A DNA stretch of 64,000 bases, taken from Rhizopus sp. PT2906. Its lineage: Eukaryota; Mucoromycota; Mucoromycetes; Mucorales; Rhizopodaceae. The stretch is taken from the NCBI GenBank assembly GCA_025529335.1, contig JAMYHX010000217.1, positions 1-64,000 of the forward strand, written 5' to 3'. The translations under genes and the position numbers were made by a program. This document shows, piece by piece, positions 11,605 through 20,882 of this stretch (positions are counted from its first letter, which is position 1; every line of letters begins with the position of its first letter). A model generated the notes under the pieces. That model had not been told where the DNA came from and did no database searches. It worked only from the letters and a program-made list of their open reading frames with translations.

Positions 11605-13933
11605 TTACTGTTGGCAAGAGATGCCCTCTAATCTCAGCTTGGGTTCAGCCTCCTTTATGTCTTCATCTATCCACCAAGAGAGAATCCAGTCATAGTCTGT
11701 TACCTTGGATACCTCCCATCTACCAAAATTGACATTCACCTTGGTCTCTGGTGGCAAAGGGAAATTCTTTATGGGCACATGTATTTCGGTTGGACCAATG
11801 CATTCAAAGTTTGGCTGCAGAGTATATTCAAACGAGGCTGGCGTTGTAAATGTGGGTGATACAAATGTGATTCCCATTGGAATCCCTGCAGTCATCTGGG
11901 GATGTGGTCTGTGTAGACTGACAAGATCGCGTGCATTTTGACGAAAATGATTCGATAGGCTATCCTCCGTCATGGTCGCCTTTTTGATATCTGTCATGTC
12001 TTCGTTTTCTACGACAATCGTCTTCATGGTCGTAATCGAACTTGTAGAGTCTTGTGGTGATTCTGTATTGCTCAAGAAATCAGGATCCTTTTCAACCAGT
12101 TGCCATATACTAAGGTCCTCTCCGTTCCAGAGGTCTCCCCATTTAGCATCGTTATCTGGAACATAATTCCACAAGGTGTAGTTGAGCAAATTCTTTTCGA
12201 GAGCAAAAAGATTGGCATCCATTGCCTTGTTCTGATTCGATTTAGGATGGCTAATGTAGTCACTTTGTGAGCCTTGAAAAAAGGATAGCAAATAACTGAA
12301 GCAATGAGAGAAAAGTGACTCATCTTTACTCTGATTCATTTCCATGTCATAGGGGATACCAATTTCACCCAGTATACAGGGATACTCGCCCAAGTTTTCT
12401 AGTCCCTCTTGTTGCATTGTCTTTAATTGATCTGCAAAGCACTGCCTGATCGCTTTTTCTCCCACACGAAGGGCGCGTAGGTATCGGAGCGGGCCAGTAC
12501 CATATTTCCCTCTCTGTAGGTTGATAAAGTCTACGTTGTAATTACACCATTTTTTCTTCACAAGTGTAAGGCCATCATACCAGTGAGGCGCATAGACAAG
12601 TCTTTCGGTAGGAAAAGGCATCTTGGGAGGAGTTTCCAAGACTGCAGGCTGTACAAACATGAGTGAGTCAGGTTGAACGCGTCGTATGGCATCCATGTAG
12701 TTTTTGAAATGATCTAGCCAATAGTCAGAGAATTTGGTAGGTAAACCAGTCTGAGGATGTGTAGCAAAGTATTCTGGTTGAATCACTTTTTTAGTATCTA
12801 TATCCCAAACACCATGCGTTGCCCAGATACACCCTGCTGGCCAAGATTCTGCTCGTTTCCAGCCAAATGATGCATATGCCTCTTCTAATTCTTCACTAGA
12901 CATCCATGCCTGCTTTCCTTTTGGGTCTACCATGACCCTTCCCGTCTTTTTCGGTCCTGACCATGTAAACTCCCACTGATCTACGACGGTTGGATGACCT
13001 GATCCCAACAGCATGCCCTCAAAGGCAGTAGGCATTAACCCCATACGAAAATCAGTGTCTACTTTATTAAAACGAGTGATATCGTGGATCGAAAGGTATC
13101 CTTGACCAGGCTCGTTCATACAGTCGTAGCCAATGACCACAGTATCAAGCTGATTTTCTTTTATCCTTTTGACTACCTCAGCCATACAACGAAAGAAATG
13201 GTCCTGTAAAAAATCTTGTACATTCACACCATTGACTATACATTTGGGGGCAAACGTTCTGCCCGCAAAAAATAAGGTAAACATGGTGGCAGCTGCCAGT
13301 TTTTGGTAATTTGTGTTCCAAATCATTTTAGGAAATTCATCTGGATTTGAATACAGATTATGCACAATAGCAGCATTTGTATCTGGAAAATGTAATGGAT
13401 TTAAACCAGCAAGGACCAAGGTCCAACCAGGATGTCCTGAACCTCCACAATGTCGAGACCACTAACAGATGGGTTAATAGGATATTATCATCATTTAATT
13501 ACACTTACACAGTCTTGGTGAGGATCGATATAGACTTTCAAGTTGTATGCTTCACATTTCTTCAGCACTTGGATTAAATAATTCAAGTAATCTTGATCAT
13601 AAATGCCACTATATATAATATATTCAATTTATGTAAATATAAACATTGGATCCCAACTTACGGTCCTTCATGTTCAATAGCTTCCCAGGTGATAACAAAG
13701 CGGAGTAAATTGAACCCATAACTTGCGATTCTTGACAAATGCTCATCTGCTTCATCAAGTGGAAATGGTCTTCCCACAAAGTTAACTCTTCTGTCGTAGT
13801 CAACCCAGTAACCATTATTTTCTTGCGAGGGTAACCCAACAGGTATCTTTGTCCCTCCACTGAGATTGATGCCTTTGAAAAGAATGGTTCGTTTGGTTTT
13901 ACTATCAACAAACCATCGCCCGTCTAATTCCAT
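11605..13933 (-). CDS. EGH1: GH5 glycosidase, Egh1/EGCrP2-like (steryl-glucosidase/glucocerebrosidase type)
   Basis: Three exons, 13662-13933, 13509-13608 and 11605-13461, give 742 residues, matching the large fungal GH5_12 enzymes. Members hydrolyse steryl-beta-glucosides or glucosylceramide in the cytosol or vacuole. Visible landmarks: FKGINLSGGTKIP near the N-terminus, the barrel strand FNLLRFVITWEAIE, YIDPHQDCWSRHCGGSG, acid/base glutamate in GYDCMNEPG, nucleophile glutamate in CILGEIGIPYD, and LWNYVPDNDAKWGDLWNGEDLS. The C-terminus carries a beta-sandwich-like region ending KLRLEGISCQQ. No signal peptide follows the Met at 13933 (MELDGRWFVDS); an in-frame Met at 13978 would add a Phe-rich stretch that looks like leader DNA. 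Which lipid it cleaves cannot be read from the sequence. Confidence 0.88.
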
Positions 13934-14442
13934 TTTAATAAAGAAAGAATAAAAGAAAAAAAAAAAGGGAGAATGCATAAGGGTTTAGTCTTTGTAGTCT
14001 ATCGGAGTTGGCTGCAGAATCAGCAGGCCATTGTTCATGAAAAGTGATGATATGCAACTTACATTAGCCTATCCTTTTAATGTTTAAGCTATAAAGTTTA
14101 AATGTTACTCGGATGACAGAATTGTTTTTTTTTTGTTCAAGGCATACATCTAGTGTTCTTTTATTAAACACATAAAAAAGAGAGAGAACAAATATCGAAG
14201 GATACACACATGACGATTATTCATGAATGATATATCCTCTTGACCACTTGTATTATCACTTATGAATCAATCAAAAAGGAAGATCCAACCCGATCAAGGC
14301 TGTTTAAACGGTTACAAAGAGAGAATTGATGAAGAGTGACAATTATAATAAAGCGGAGATTCGACAAGGCAATTCACCTTTTCTCTCTCTCTCTCTGTCT
14401 TTGTCTTTTTTTTTTTTTGCTCTTTTTTTTTTTTCATAAAAA
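13934..14442. promoter_or_regulatory. Divergent promoter region GH5 / PCT1
   Basis: About 500 bp between two divergent starts. A CT-rich and T-rich leader (14380-14435) lies immediately before the PCT1 ATG. No other gene is seen. Confidence 0.45.
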
Positions 14443-15690
14443 ATGAGTTCTTTTGCTATACCAGACACAAAGAGTCTTAAAAGAAAGAGGGAATTGGAAA
14501 TAGAACTATCAAAAGAAGTTGAAGATCAACCTACATCTCGTGATGCCTCTGGTAAATAGAGAAAGAGATGAGCTTATATATATTCAATATATAATTTTAT
14601 GTAGACGAAGATAACACAGACACTTCTTTACCACAGCCTCTTCATCAAGAACTAAGCCCTGTTACAAAGAAATTACGTCAATTTGGACCAAACCTTTCTA
14701 CAAGTGAAGAAGAAAATGATCATTTGGTCTGTTTACCTCCTGGTATAGAAGAGCAATATGGATTCAGAATTAACCCTGTGAGTTTTGATTTTTTATTGCC
14801 AATCGTTTGTGTATTCATATGTATTTTATAGCCACCAGTGGATAGACCCATACGTATCTATTGTGATGGAATCTATGATCTATTTCATTTTGGACACGCT
14901 AAAGCACTCGAACAAGCCAAAAAGGCTTTCCCTAATGTGTATCTTTTAGTGGGTGGTAAATGGCCTTTTTCCATTTGCCAAAAAATAGAGTATTAAAATT
15001 ATTTTTTAGTATGTAACGATATCGAAACACACAAACGTAAAGGAAAGACGGTGATGACAGATGTTGAAAGATATGAAGCTGTTCGACATTGCAAATGGGT
15101 GGATGAAGTGATTGAAAATGCTCCTTGGATTATTGATCAAGAGTTTCTTGATCACCACAAGATCGATTATGTCGCCCATGATGCTGAACCCTATCAGAGT
15201 AAAGAGTCAGGTGATGTTTATGCATTTGTAAAAGCGCAAGGCCGATTCTTCCCAACTCAGCGTACAGATGGAATATCCACTTCTGATCTCATCACCCGTA
15301 TCGTTCGTGATTATGATGCTTATCTTCGTAGAAACCTTGAACGTGGAGTTAGTGCAAAAGAATTAAATATCTCCTTCTTAAAAGTAAAAAGACATATATA
15401 AAAAGTGATGTACTTATCTTTATTTCTAGGAAAGAAAAATAAAGACTAAAAAGTCAATAGAGGACTTTAGGCAAACACTGAAAACTGCTATCAATGATAC
15501 AATATTACATTGGGAAGATAAGAGTCATGACTTCATACGAGGCTTCAGTGGCGTCTTTGGTGCAGAAGATGTAGTGGATAAATTTTGGAAATACAGAAAC
15601 AAAAAGAGACTTCAATCTGAGAATAGTAGTCAAGCAAGTAGCAGAGTGCAGTCAGAAGATGAAGAAATGGAAAAGGGTGCTAAAGACTAA
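14443..15690 (+). CDS. PCT1: Choline-phosphate cytidylyltransferase
   Basis: Makes CDP-choline from CTP and phosphocholine, the rate-setting step of the Kennedy pathway to phosphatidylcholine; membrane-associated and nuclear. Exons 14443-14551, 14605-14777, 14832-14955, 15010-15383 and 15430-15690 give 346 residues. The nucleotidyltransferase fold has the CDGIYDLFHFGHAKALEQAK segment with the HxGH motif (about residue 115), VDEVIENAPW, DYVAHDAEPY and the RTDGIST signature. A basic/amphipathic C-terminal region follows (RKIKTKKSIEDFRQTLK), and the tail is Ser/Glu-rich. The N-terminus is charged (KSLKRKRELEIELSKE). The 2.0-kb TIR element begins 82 bp after the stop. Confidence 0.93.
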
Positions 15691-15772
15691 GTTGTACATT
15701 TTTTTGAAATTCAAACAAAATAAAGCTAGTATTTAGACTACACAGCTCTATGAATACATATATAATGATATA

Positions 15773-15800
15773 CAGTGAAAACGGTAAATTTTGTCACTTT
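15773..15800 (+). repeat. Left terminal inverted repeat of the 2.0-kb element
   Basis: Begins CAGTGAAAACGGTAAATT after the TA at 15771-15772. It pairs with 17745-17772. Confidence 0.7.
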
Positions 15801-16385
15801 AAAAAAAAATTATATGTCCTTTAACCAAAAAAAGGGCTACAGGTCGCTAGCATCCCTTCAAAACAAGAACCCATGTTCATGAACTGATTAGCCATCAGCT
15901 GCGTGGATTGGTATCATGGACATTCATCAAAGAAAACAATGTTGTAAAAAGCGGAATGAAGAAGAGAGAAGAGGAAAGGAGAATAAAAGCGATAATCCCA
16001 AAAAATCGATGACTGAAAAAGGAAATTAGTGGGAGAATAGAAAGCAATGGAAGCATAAAAAGTACGTACCTCATTTTGCATATCTGCTCACATCAGTTCA
16101 TGCTTACAATTGCCCATGTTGTATGCGCATCGCATACCATCCTATTCCACAAAATGTATAACGGATAATCGTTACACGGGTACACTTTGCTCATAAACAT
16201 CTAGCGAAAGTCTTCTATCACAATAAAAACCTGTGTATAGGAGGAGAAAAAACCAGAAACTATCGCTGGAGTAAATGAGCAGGTAGTTTCATTTTTCAAG
16301 TAATGGGTATAGTGAAAGGGGAAGTGGTGATAAAAATATTAATAACGGGACGTTGTGCCGACATTTTTATTGCGGGACTTGCCAA

Positions 16386-16990
16386 TTAATTGATACAGAG
16401 ATGGACAAGTGGGGTGAGGGCGGATATGGGCGATTTGAACAGGCTCATACTGTTGTTCCAAAATGAGGAACTGACTCGTGCCAATGCGCACAACTTCTTC
16501 TTGGTTGTCAATACATCAAGGCTATCCAAAGAGTTAAGGAAGGTAAATGTCGCTACTTCCACCATAATATACAAATCTTGGTGTTGCCTGTATACCATGA
16601 AAAACGATATCTGGTAGCCTAAACAATTGATGGTCAGTTTTTTTTTTTGTTTTTGTTTTTTTTTTTTTGCTGTTAGTGCATACCGTTGACTTGTAAGACA
16701 AAGCAGATATCCTGACAGTAACGGTCAATGGTGTCTTTGGATAATGTTGCTAGGCGAAGGGTTTCCATGCAGAGTGAATGCTTGTTTGTTGAAGAGTTAC
16801 CTGGTTGCACCTCGCCAAAACCCAAAGGGCAGCCATACTTTGATTGGATGATGGTAGAGATGACAGCATCAGGGCGGATATCGAATACTTCTTCATTCTT
16901 GTTTGCCCAACGTAAGACGACATTCTGTTGAGGGTTCGAGAGGAGGAGTGCCAGCACAGGATCAAAGTAATTTGATTGCACTTTTAAGTC
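16386..16990 (-). pseudogene. PD-(D/E)xK-like accessory protein, 5' end unclear
   Basis: Exons about 16684-16990 and 16386-16618 splice in phase (LQVNG|YQISFFMVY) to roughly 177 residues. The core reads EVFDIRPDAVISTII ... GCPLGFGEVQPGNSS ... LRLATLSKDTIDRY. An Asp (RPDA), about 17 residues, then hydrophobic-GEVxP is the arrangement of the PD-(D/E)xK nuclease fold, here E-x-Q instead of E-x-K. This reminds me of multi-copy mucoralean protein families, but I cannot search. No ATG opens the frame: upstream is a TAA, and the first codon in line is GTG (16981). A missing first exon or 5' damage is therefore likely. It lies wholly inside the 2.0-kb TIR element. Confidence 0.5.
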
Positions 16991-17029
16991 GTCATGTTAA
17001 TTGAGTGTCAGAAAGAGTAGGGAAACACT

Positions 17030-17265
17030 ACATGCACCAGAAAATAGACTAATACTACAGGCACTACCTCTACTTATTACCTATGCTGCCTTCCAACAAA
17101 GCTTTTCAATGTGTAGCGTCAAGCTAAGCATGGCTTTATAAAGTCGCCAAATTGGTTTGTTTCTTTTCAAGAACAAGAAGAGATCAAAAAGAAGAGTTGT
17201 TTTTATATTCTAGTTTTATGTTGTCAGTTGATCAACAAAGAATCAAGATCATTCACGTGTAACTA
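17030..17265. repeat. Dispersed ~230-bp repeat, copy 1
   Basis: Shares clear blocks with 50410-50615 (for example TTTTATGTTGTCAGT and ATTACCTATG) and with 41153-41220 and, inverted, 41395-41515 (AAAAGCTTTGTTGGA on the minus strand). It lies between the two frames of the TIR element. Confidence 0.55.
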
Positions 17266-17308
17266 TGATAATTTGTATTTTATATAAGAGAAAGTGAACT
17301 GGACGGCC

Positions 17309-17665
17309 TTAAGTTAGGTAGAGACTTTGGCAATGGGAAGATTCAGAAAATTCAGGATTCATTGGTGTTTGTGTGTTTGTAGGAGTAGACTGCGTAGAGT
17401 TAACAGTATTCAATATAGTTTTGGCTCGGAAGCTACTGCCATAACCGTTGCAACGAAAAATAGGTTGTGAAGGCTCAGACTTAGTAGAGCCATTTCGGTG
17501 AAAAATACCCTTTTTTTTCTCGCAATTAGGACATCTCAGAGATTTGCAATAGATCTCGAAAGGAGAAAGTAAGTAATCAATTTCATCCTGTAATAGGATA
17601 TTATTAAGACTAGACAGGCTATTGTCGCCATTATTATCAGGAATAGCAGAGCCCGGGGGGGACAT
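17309..17665 (-). CDS. Zinc-ribbon-like orphan protein, damaged knuckle
   Basis: Single 118-residue frame starting MSPPGSAIPDN. The centre reads CKSLRCPNCEKKKGIFHRNG ... PIFRCNGYGSSFRAKTI. The first knuckle is CPNC, but the second is C-N-G-Y where a zinc ribbon would have CxxC, so metal binding is probably lost. Both flanks are Ser/Thr/Asn-rich and look disordered. Possibly the truncated N-terminus of a larger element-borne protein. It sits 107 bp inside the right end of the TIR element. Function unknown. Confidence 0.45.
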   Translation of the reverse strand: MSPPGSAIPDNNGDNSLSSLNNILLQDEIDYLLSPFEIYCKSLRCPNCEKKKGIFHRNGSTKSEPSQPIFRCNGYGSSFRAKTILNTVNSTQSTPTNTQTPMNPEFSESSHCQSLYLT

Positions 17666-17744
17666 AATTAATGTTCTTTAATGTTATATTGTTGTTCGTA
17701 GTGTGCGTAACGTATAAGTTCGCGAAAGAGCTGCACAATCATTT

Positions 17745-17772
17745 TTAGTGACAAGATTTACCGTTTTCACTG
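17745..17772 (-). repeat. Right terminal inverted repeat of the 2.0-kb element
   Basis: Ends TTTACCGTTTTCACTG, followed by TA at 17773-17774. Reverse complement of the left end with one internal difference over the 26-bp core. Confidence 0.7.
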
Positions 17773-17983
17773 TACAGTTTTTTTCTAAAGTAATATCGCA
17801 TAATCCAAAAATTTATAATACAAAATATACATGACATCTTGGAGCGACATTACCTTCTGGAAATAGTGCATATTGTTGTATTACAAAGTAATATTACCGC
17901 CGCTTTTTTAATACATCTTTGTTTGATTCGACGATATATGTTTATTGATTTTGACTTTTATAAAAACAATAAGGAAACAATGT

Positions 17984-18322
17984 CTAGGTAGGATTCAATA
18001 TAGTTTTCCTAATAGGATCATCTTGTGATAATGTACCATCCAACATGACATGGAGTTGGTTTATGTAATCAATAGCAGCTTGAAGTACGCTTAATTTATG
18101 TATGGGTTGTTGAACTGTTGTTGGAAATGGTGAGTTACATGATGGTATGAGCGATTTCAGTCTTTCAATCTTGTCATTCATTCTCTCTCTTCTTCTTTTT
18201 TCGATCGCACTATGCGATAGCCTTCGTTTACGTAAGCTGTCATCGATAGTACTTGGTTTATAAAACTGTATGATGGGTGAAGGTAGTTCTATAGAAGGTA
18301 GTCTCTCTCGTGGATGATTCAT
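17984..18322 (-). CDS. Small bHLH transcription factor
   Basis: Single exon of 112 residues. The basic region and helix 1 are plain: HSAIEKRRRERMNDKIERLKSLIPSC (about residues 37-62), with the H-E-R pattern (His5, Glu9, Arg13 of the basic region) that binds E-box DNA. A short loop (NSPFPTTVQQ) follows, then helix 2, HKLSVLQAAIDYINQLHVML. There is no leucine zipper or PAS domain. The N-terminal 35 residues are Pro/Ser-rich. At this size it is little more than the DNA-binding and dimerisation module, so it may act as a partner of a larger bHLH protein. Target genes cannot be told. Confidence 0.85.
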   Translation of the reverse strand: MNHPRERLPSIELPSPIIQFYKPSTIDDSLRKRRLSHSAIEKRRRERMNDKIERLKSLIPSCNSPFPTTVQQPIHKLSVLQAAIDYINQLHVMLDGTLSQDDPIRKTILNPT

Positions 18323-18469
18323 ACAAGCAGCAGTAAAATAAAAGAGATAAAAGAGTGGTGATCACCATTTAAATATTTATTATAGACTATCTTTCATTAA
18401 AAAGCATGATAGATTGTTTATATCTTATTGGACAAATGTTTGCTCTCACACAAAAAAAAAAGTTAATCC

Positions 18470-20742
18470 CTAGGGCCTGCCCCAAATACGGATTCTACCC
18501 CTTCTATCTGTTGTTATCATGTAGTCTTGTTTAAATACTATAGAAACACATGGATCAGCATGAATGTTGTGTATTGTCGTTGGTTGAAGTATGGCTGCTT
18601 GATTCTTCTTGATAGGTGGATGCAAAACTGGTGGAATGAATATCTCGGGAGCTGATTTAGACCCTCGCTTTTTGTTATTACTATGGTTAAATAGTCCATG
18701 TGGTTCATGACTTGAAAGCCCTTTGAATATCTTTAGTGATCTCTTCCGTTCTACCACATCAGCGTTATTATTATTATTTGTAAATGATATTGGCGCTGAA
18801 GGTGGTGGTGGTGGTGGTGGCCATTTTGTAGATGATGTGCATACAGATAATGTTATCCTTGGCTGAAATACAAATAAATACAAATGTTCATATGAATCTT
18901 TCAACTTACATGTTTTGGCTTTTGTAAAGCGCTTATAGAAAAATCCCACAAGATGAGATTACAATCTTCGCCTACGCTTGCAAATCGGTAGGACTGTTCG
19001 TCACATTTCCATGGATCAAACGCTATACTGGTAACCCAGGATTTATGACCATGGCAACGAGCAACCATTCTCCTCTCTGTAAAGGACCAGATAGTAACAA
19101 GATCGTCCTGCCCACCCGTCTAATAGAACAAAAATTAAGTACAAAAATGAGATAATCATCCAGATACTTACCACCATATAATGTCCATCTGGACTCCAAC
19201 TAACGCAGTTTAATTGACCGAAATAGCTTGAGAATATGTCCGTCAGCCTCTCATTTCTATAATCAATAATCTTTAATTGACCATCAGCTCCTGTTACTGC
19301 TAAATGAACTCCGTCTGGACTAAATGAAAAATCTAACATCTTTCGGTTAGATAAGCTGATAATAAAAATGATGAATACATTCTACCTGTTATTGCTTCTT
19401 TGCTTAATTTCCAATAAGAGACTGGATTATGTTTGTAACCCTTGTGAGGTCTAAAGGTATAAAATCTATAGTCGTAAATGATATGAGTATATATGACTTT
19501 TTCTACAAAATGGAAAACATACTGTGTCTCAATCCACGAATTGGGTTCTGATAGTGAAAATGGTTGGTCATCACGTTCTTTACTCATAATCATCATTGAG
19601 CCATCTTTAAAAGCAGCAACAAACAAGTCTTCAGACCCAGGTAACCATTTGATCATGTGAACAGCCGATGAAACTAGACAACCCTTCAAAAAAAAAAGGT
19701 TGGTATGTCATTGATATCCAAGTAGTCTATAGTTACCCCTTTGTTTAATCGAACATACTTGGAACTGAATGGATCATACCATACAATATCCCCTGTGGAA
19801 AATCCAATGATAACATCAAGATGGTCATCACACTTTGTGATTTCGTTTATATCGTGACATAATGGATAAGATTTTGAAAACACAACTCTCGAAAGAGGTT
19901 CCTACAAATCATCAAGATGTAAGTTGCAAATTTGCTTATATATAAAAAAGGAACATACTGTCGGCTTGTTCTTTGCATCCACCCAAATGAAGCTTGATCC
20001 AATATTAAAAAAGCAATAATCATCCTCTACTGTCTTTGCTGACAGTATCTTTTGTAGGTTTTCATGAATAATGAATCTTAGGACAAATGTTGATTTTGTT
20101 TTTGATAAATGGTTTTTTGGCTTGCTACTATTATTACTGCCAGAGCTTCTTCCAATAGATGTTGATAGCTGACTACCATTTGTTTTACCAAATAATGACG
20201 AAATAGACCCAACACTATGAGGAGTAAAAGAGGTATCTTCCTTGTTATCCAAACTATTATTGTCCTGCCAGTTGGTTGTCATGTAGGAGCTTTGTTGTTG
20301 TTGTTGGGACAAAAGAATTTGAGGTGACGATGAATAAGAAAGATTACGAACATAACTTTTTGTCGAAGCATTAGGTATGGGAATAACAGGTGTCATGGAC
20401 AACCTAGGATAATAACTGCCTATACTGTCTTCATCGGATGAATCATGTCTCTTTTTGAAATTGACAATCGATGCTCGGGTCCCAAGCGAATACTGTGGTG
20501 CAATTGTGTCGAAAAATACCTCATGAAGCAACGGATAAACTCCATCGAGTGTGTGTATTTCAGTACAATTGAAGTTCTTATTGCTTGGAGGAAAATGGAC
20601 AACTATTTTTGTTGGGTTGTTACTGCTATTTCTGTTCAAGTTGTGCTGCAGACTGGTTGCTGCTAATGTCTATAAAGAAAATTAAGTTTCAAGAGGAGGT
20701 TTATGTCTACAATGAACTTACAGATTGGAGATAGCCATCCAT
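18470..20742 (-). CDS. WD40 protein of the creC/WDR20/DMWD type
   Basis: Eight exons (20722-20742, 19959-20669, 19737-19901, 19523-19683, 19386-19450, 19172-19332, 18910-19119, 18470-18862) give 628 residues. WD repeats read out as DVIIGFSTGDIVWYDP, DLFVAAFKDGSMMIM, FSPDGVHLAVTGADGQLKIIDYR, WSPDGHYMVTGGQDDLVTIWS, GHKSWVTSIAFDPW ... GEDCNLILWDFS and a last one, VFKQDYMITTDRRGRIRIWGRP. Long Ser/Asn-rich inserts and poly-Gln/poly-Pro runs separate them. WDR20/creC proteins scaffold and activate deubiquitinases (Usp12/46, creB); in Aspergillus this couples to carbon catabolite repression. The first exon is 21 nt (MDGYLQS). Confidence 0.86.
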
Positions 20743-20882
20743 TCGTCCTCTCTTTTTTTTTTTCTTTTTTCTTTTTCTCACAGGCCTGCTTTATAAGCCT
20801 AATAGAAAAAGGGAAAAAGGGTAATTTGATGGAACACAACCTATGACGTTACATTTTGCCCCACTTTCTGAACTTTAAAATC

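Larger units (their letters stand above)
15771..17774. mobile_element. 2.0-kb TIR element with TA target site, no DDE transposase seen
   Basis: The left end at 15773 reads CAGTGAAAACGGTAAATT and continues TTGTCACT. The right end, read backwards from 17772, is the same with one mismatch over about 26 bp. TA flanks both ends (15771-15772 and 17773-17774), as for TA-duplicating cut-and-paste transposons. The 2,000-bp body carries two minus-strand frames, a PD-(D/E)xK-like protein and a zinc-ribbon fragment (separate entries), plus a dispersed ~230-bp segment. I found no DDE/DDD transposase inside, so it is either non-autonomous with captured sequences or of a type I do not know. The stretch 15801-16385 shows no gene. 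Confidence 0.65.

Noticed and set aside
11312..11617. Phe/Ser-rich 101-codon minus frame
   Set aside because: Product of T-rich tracts; no conserved feature.
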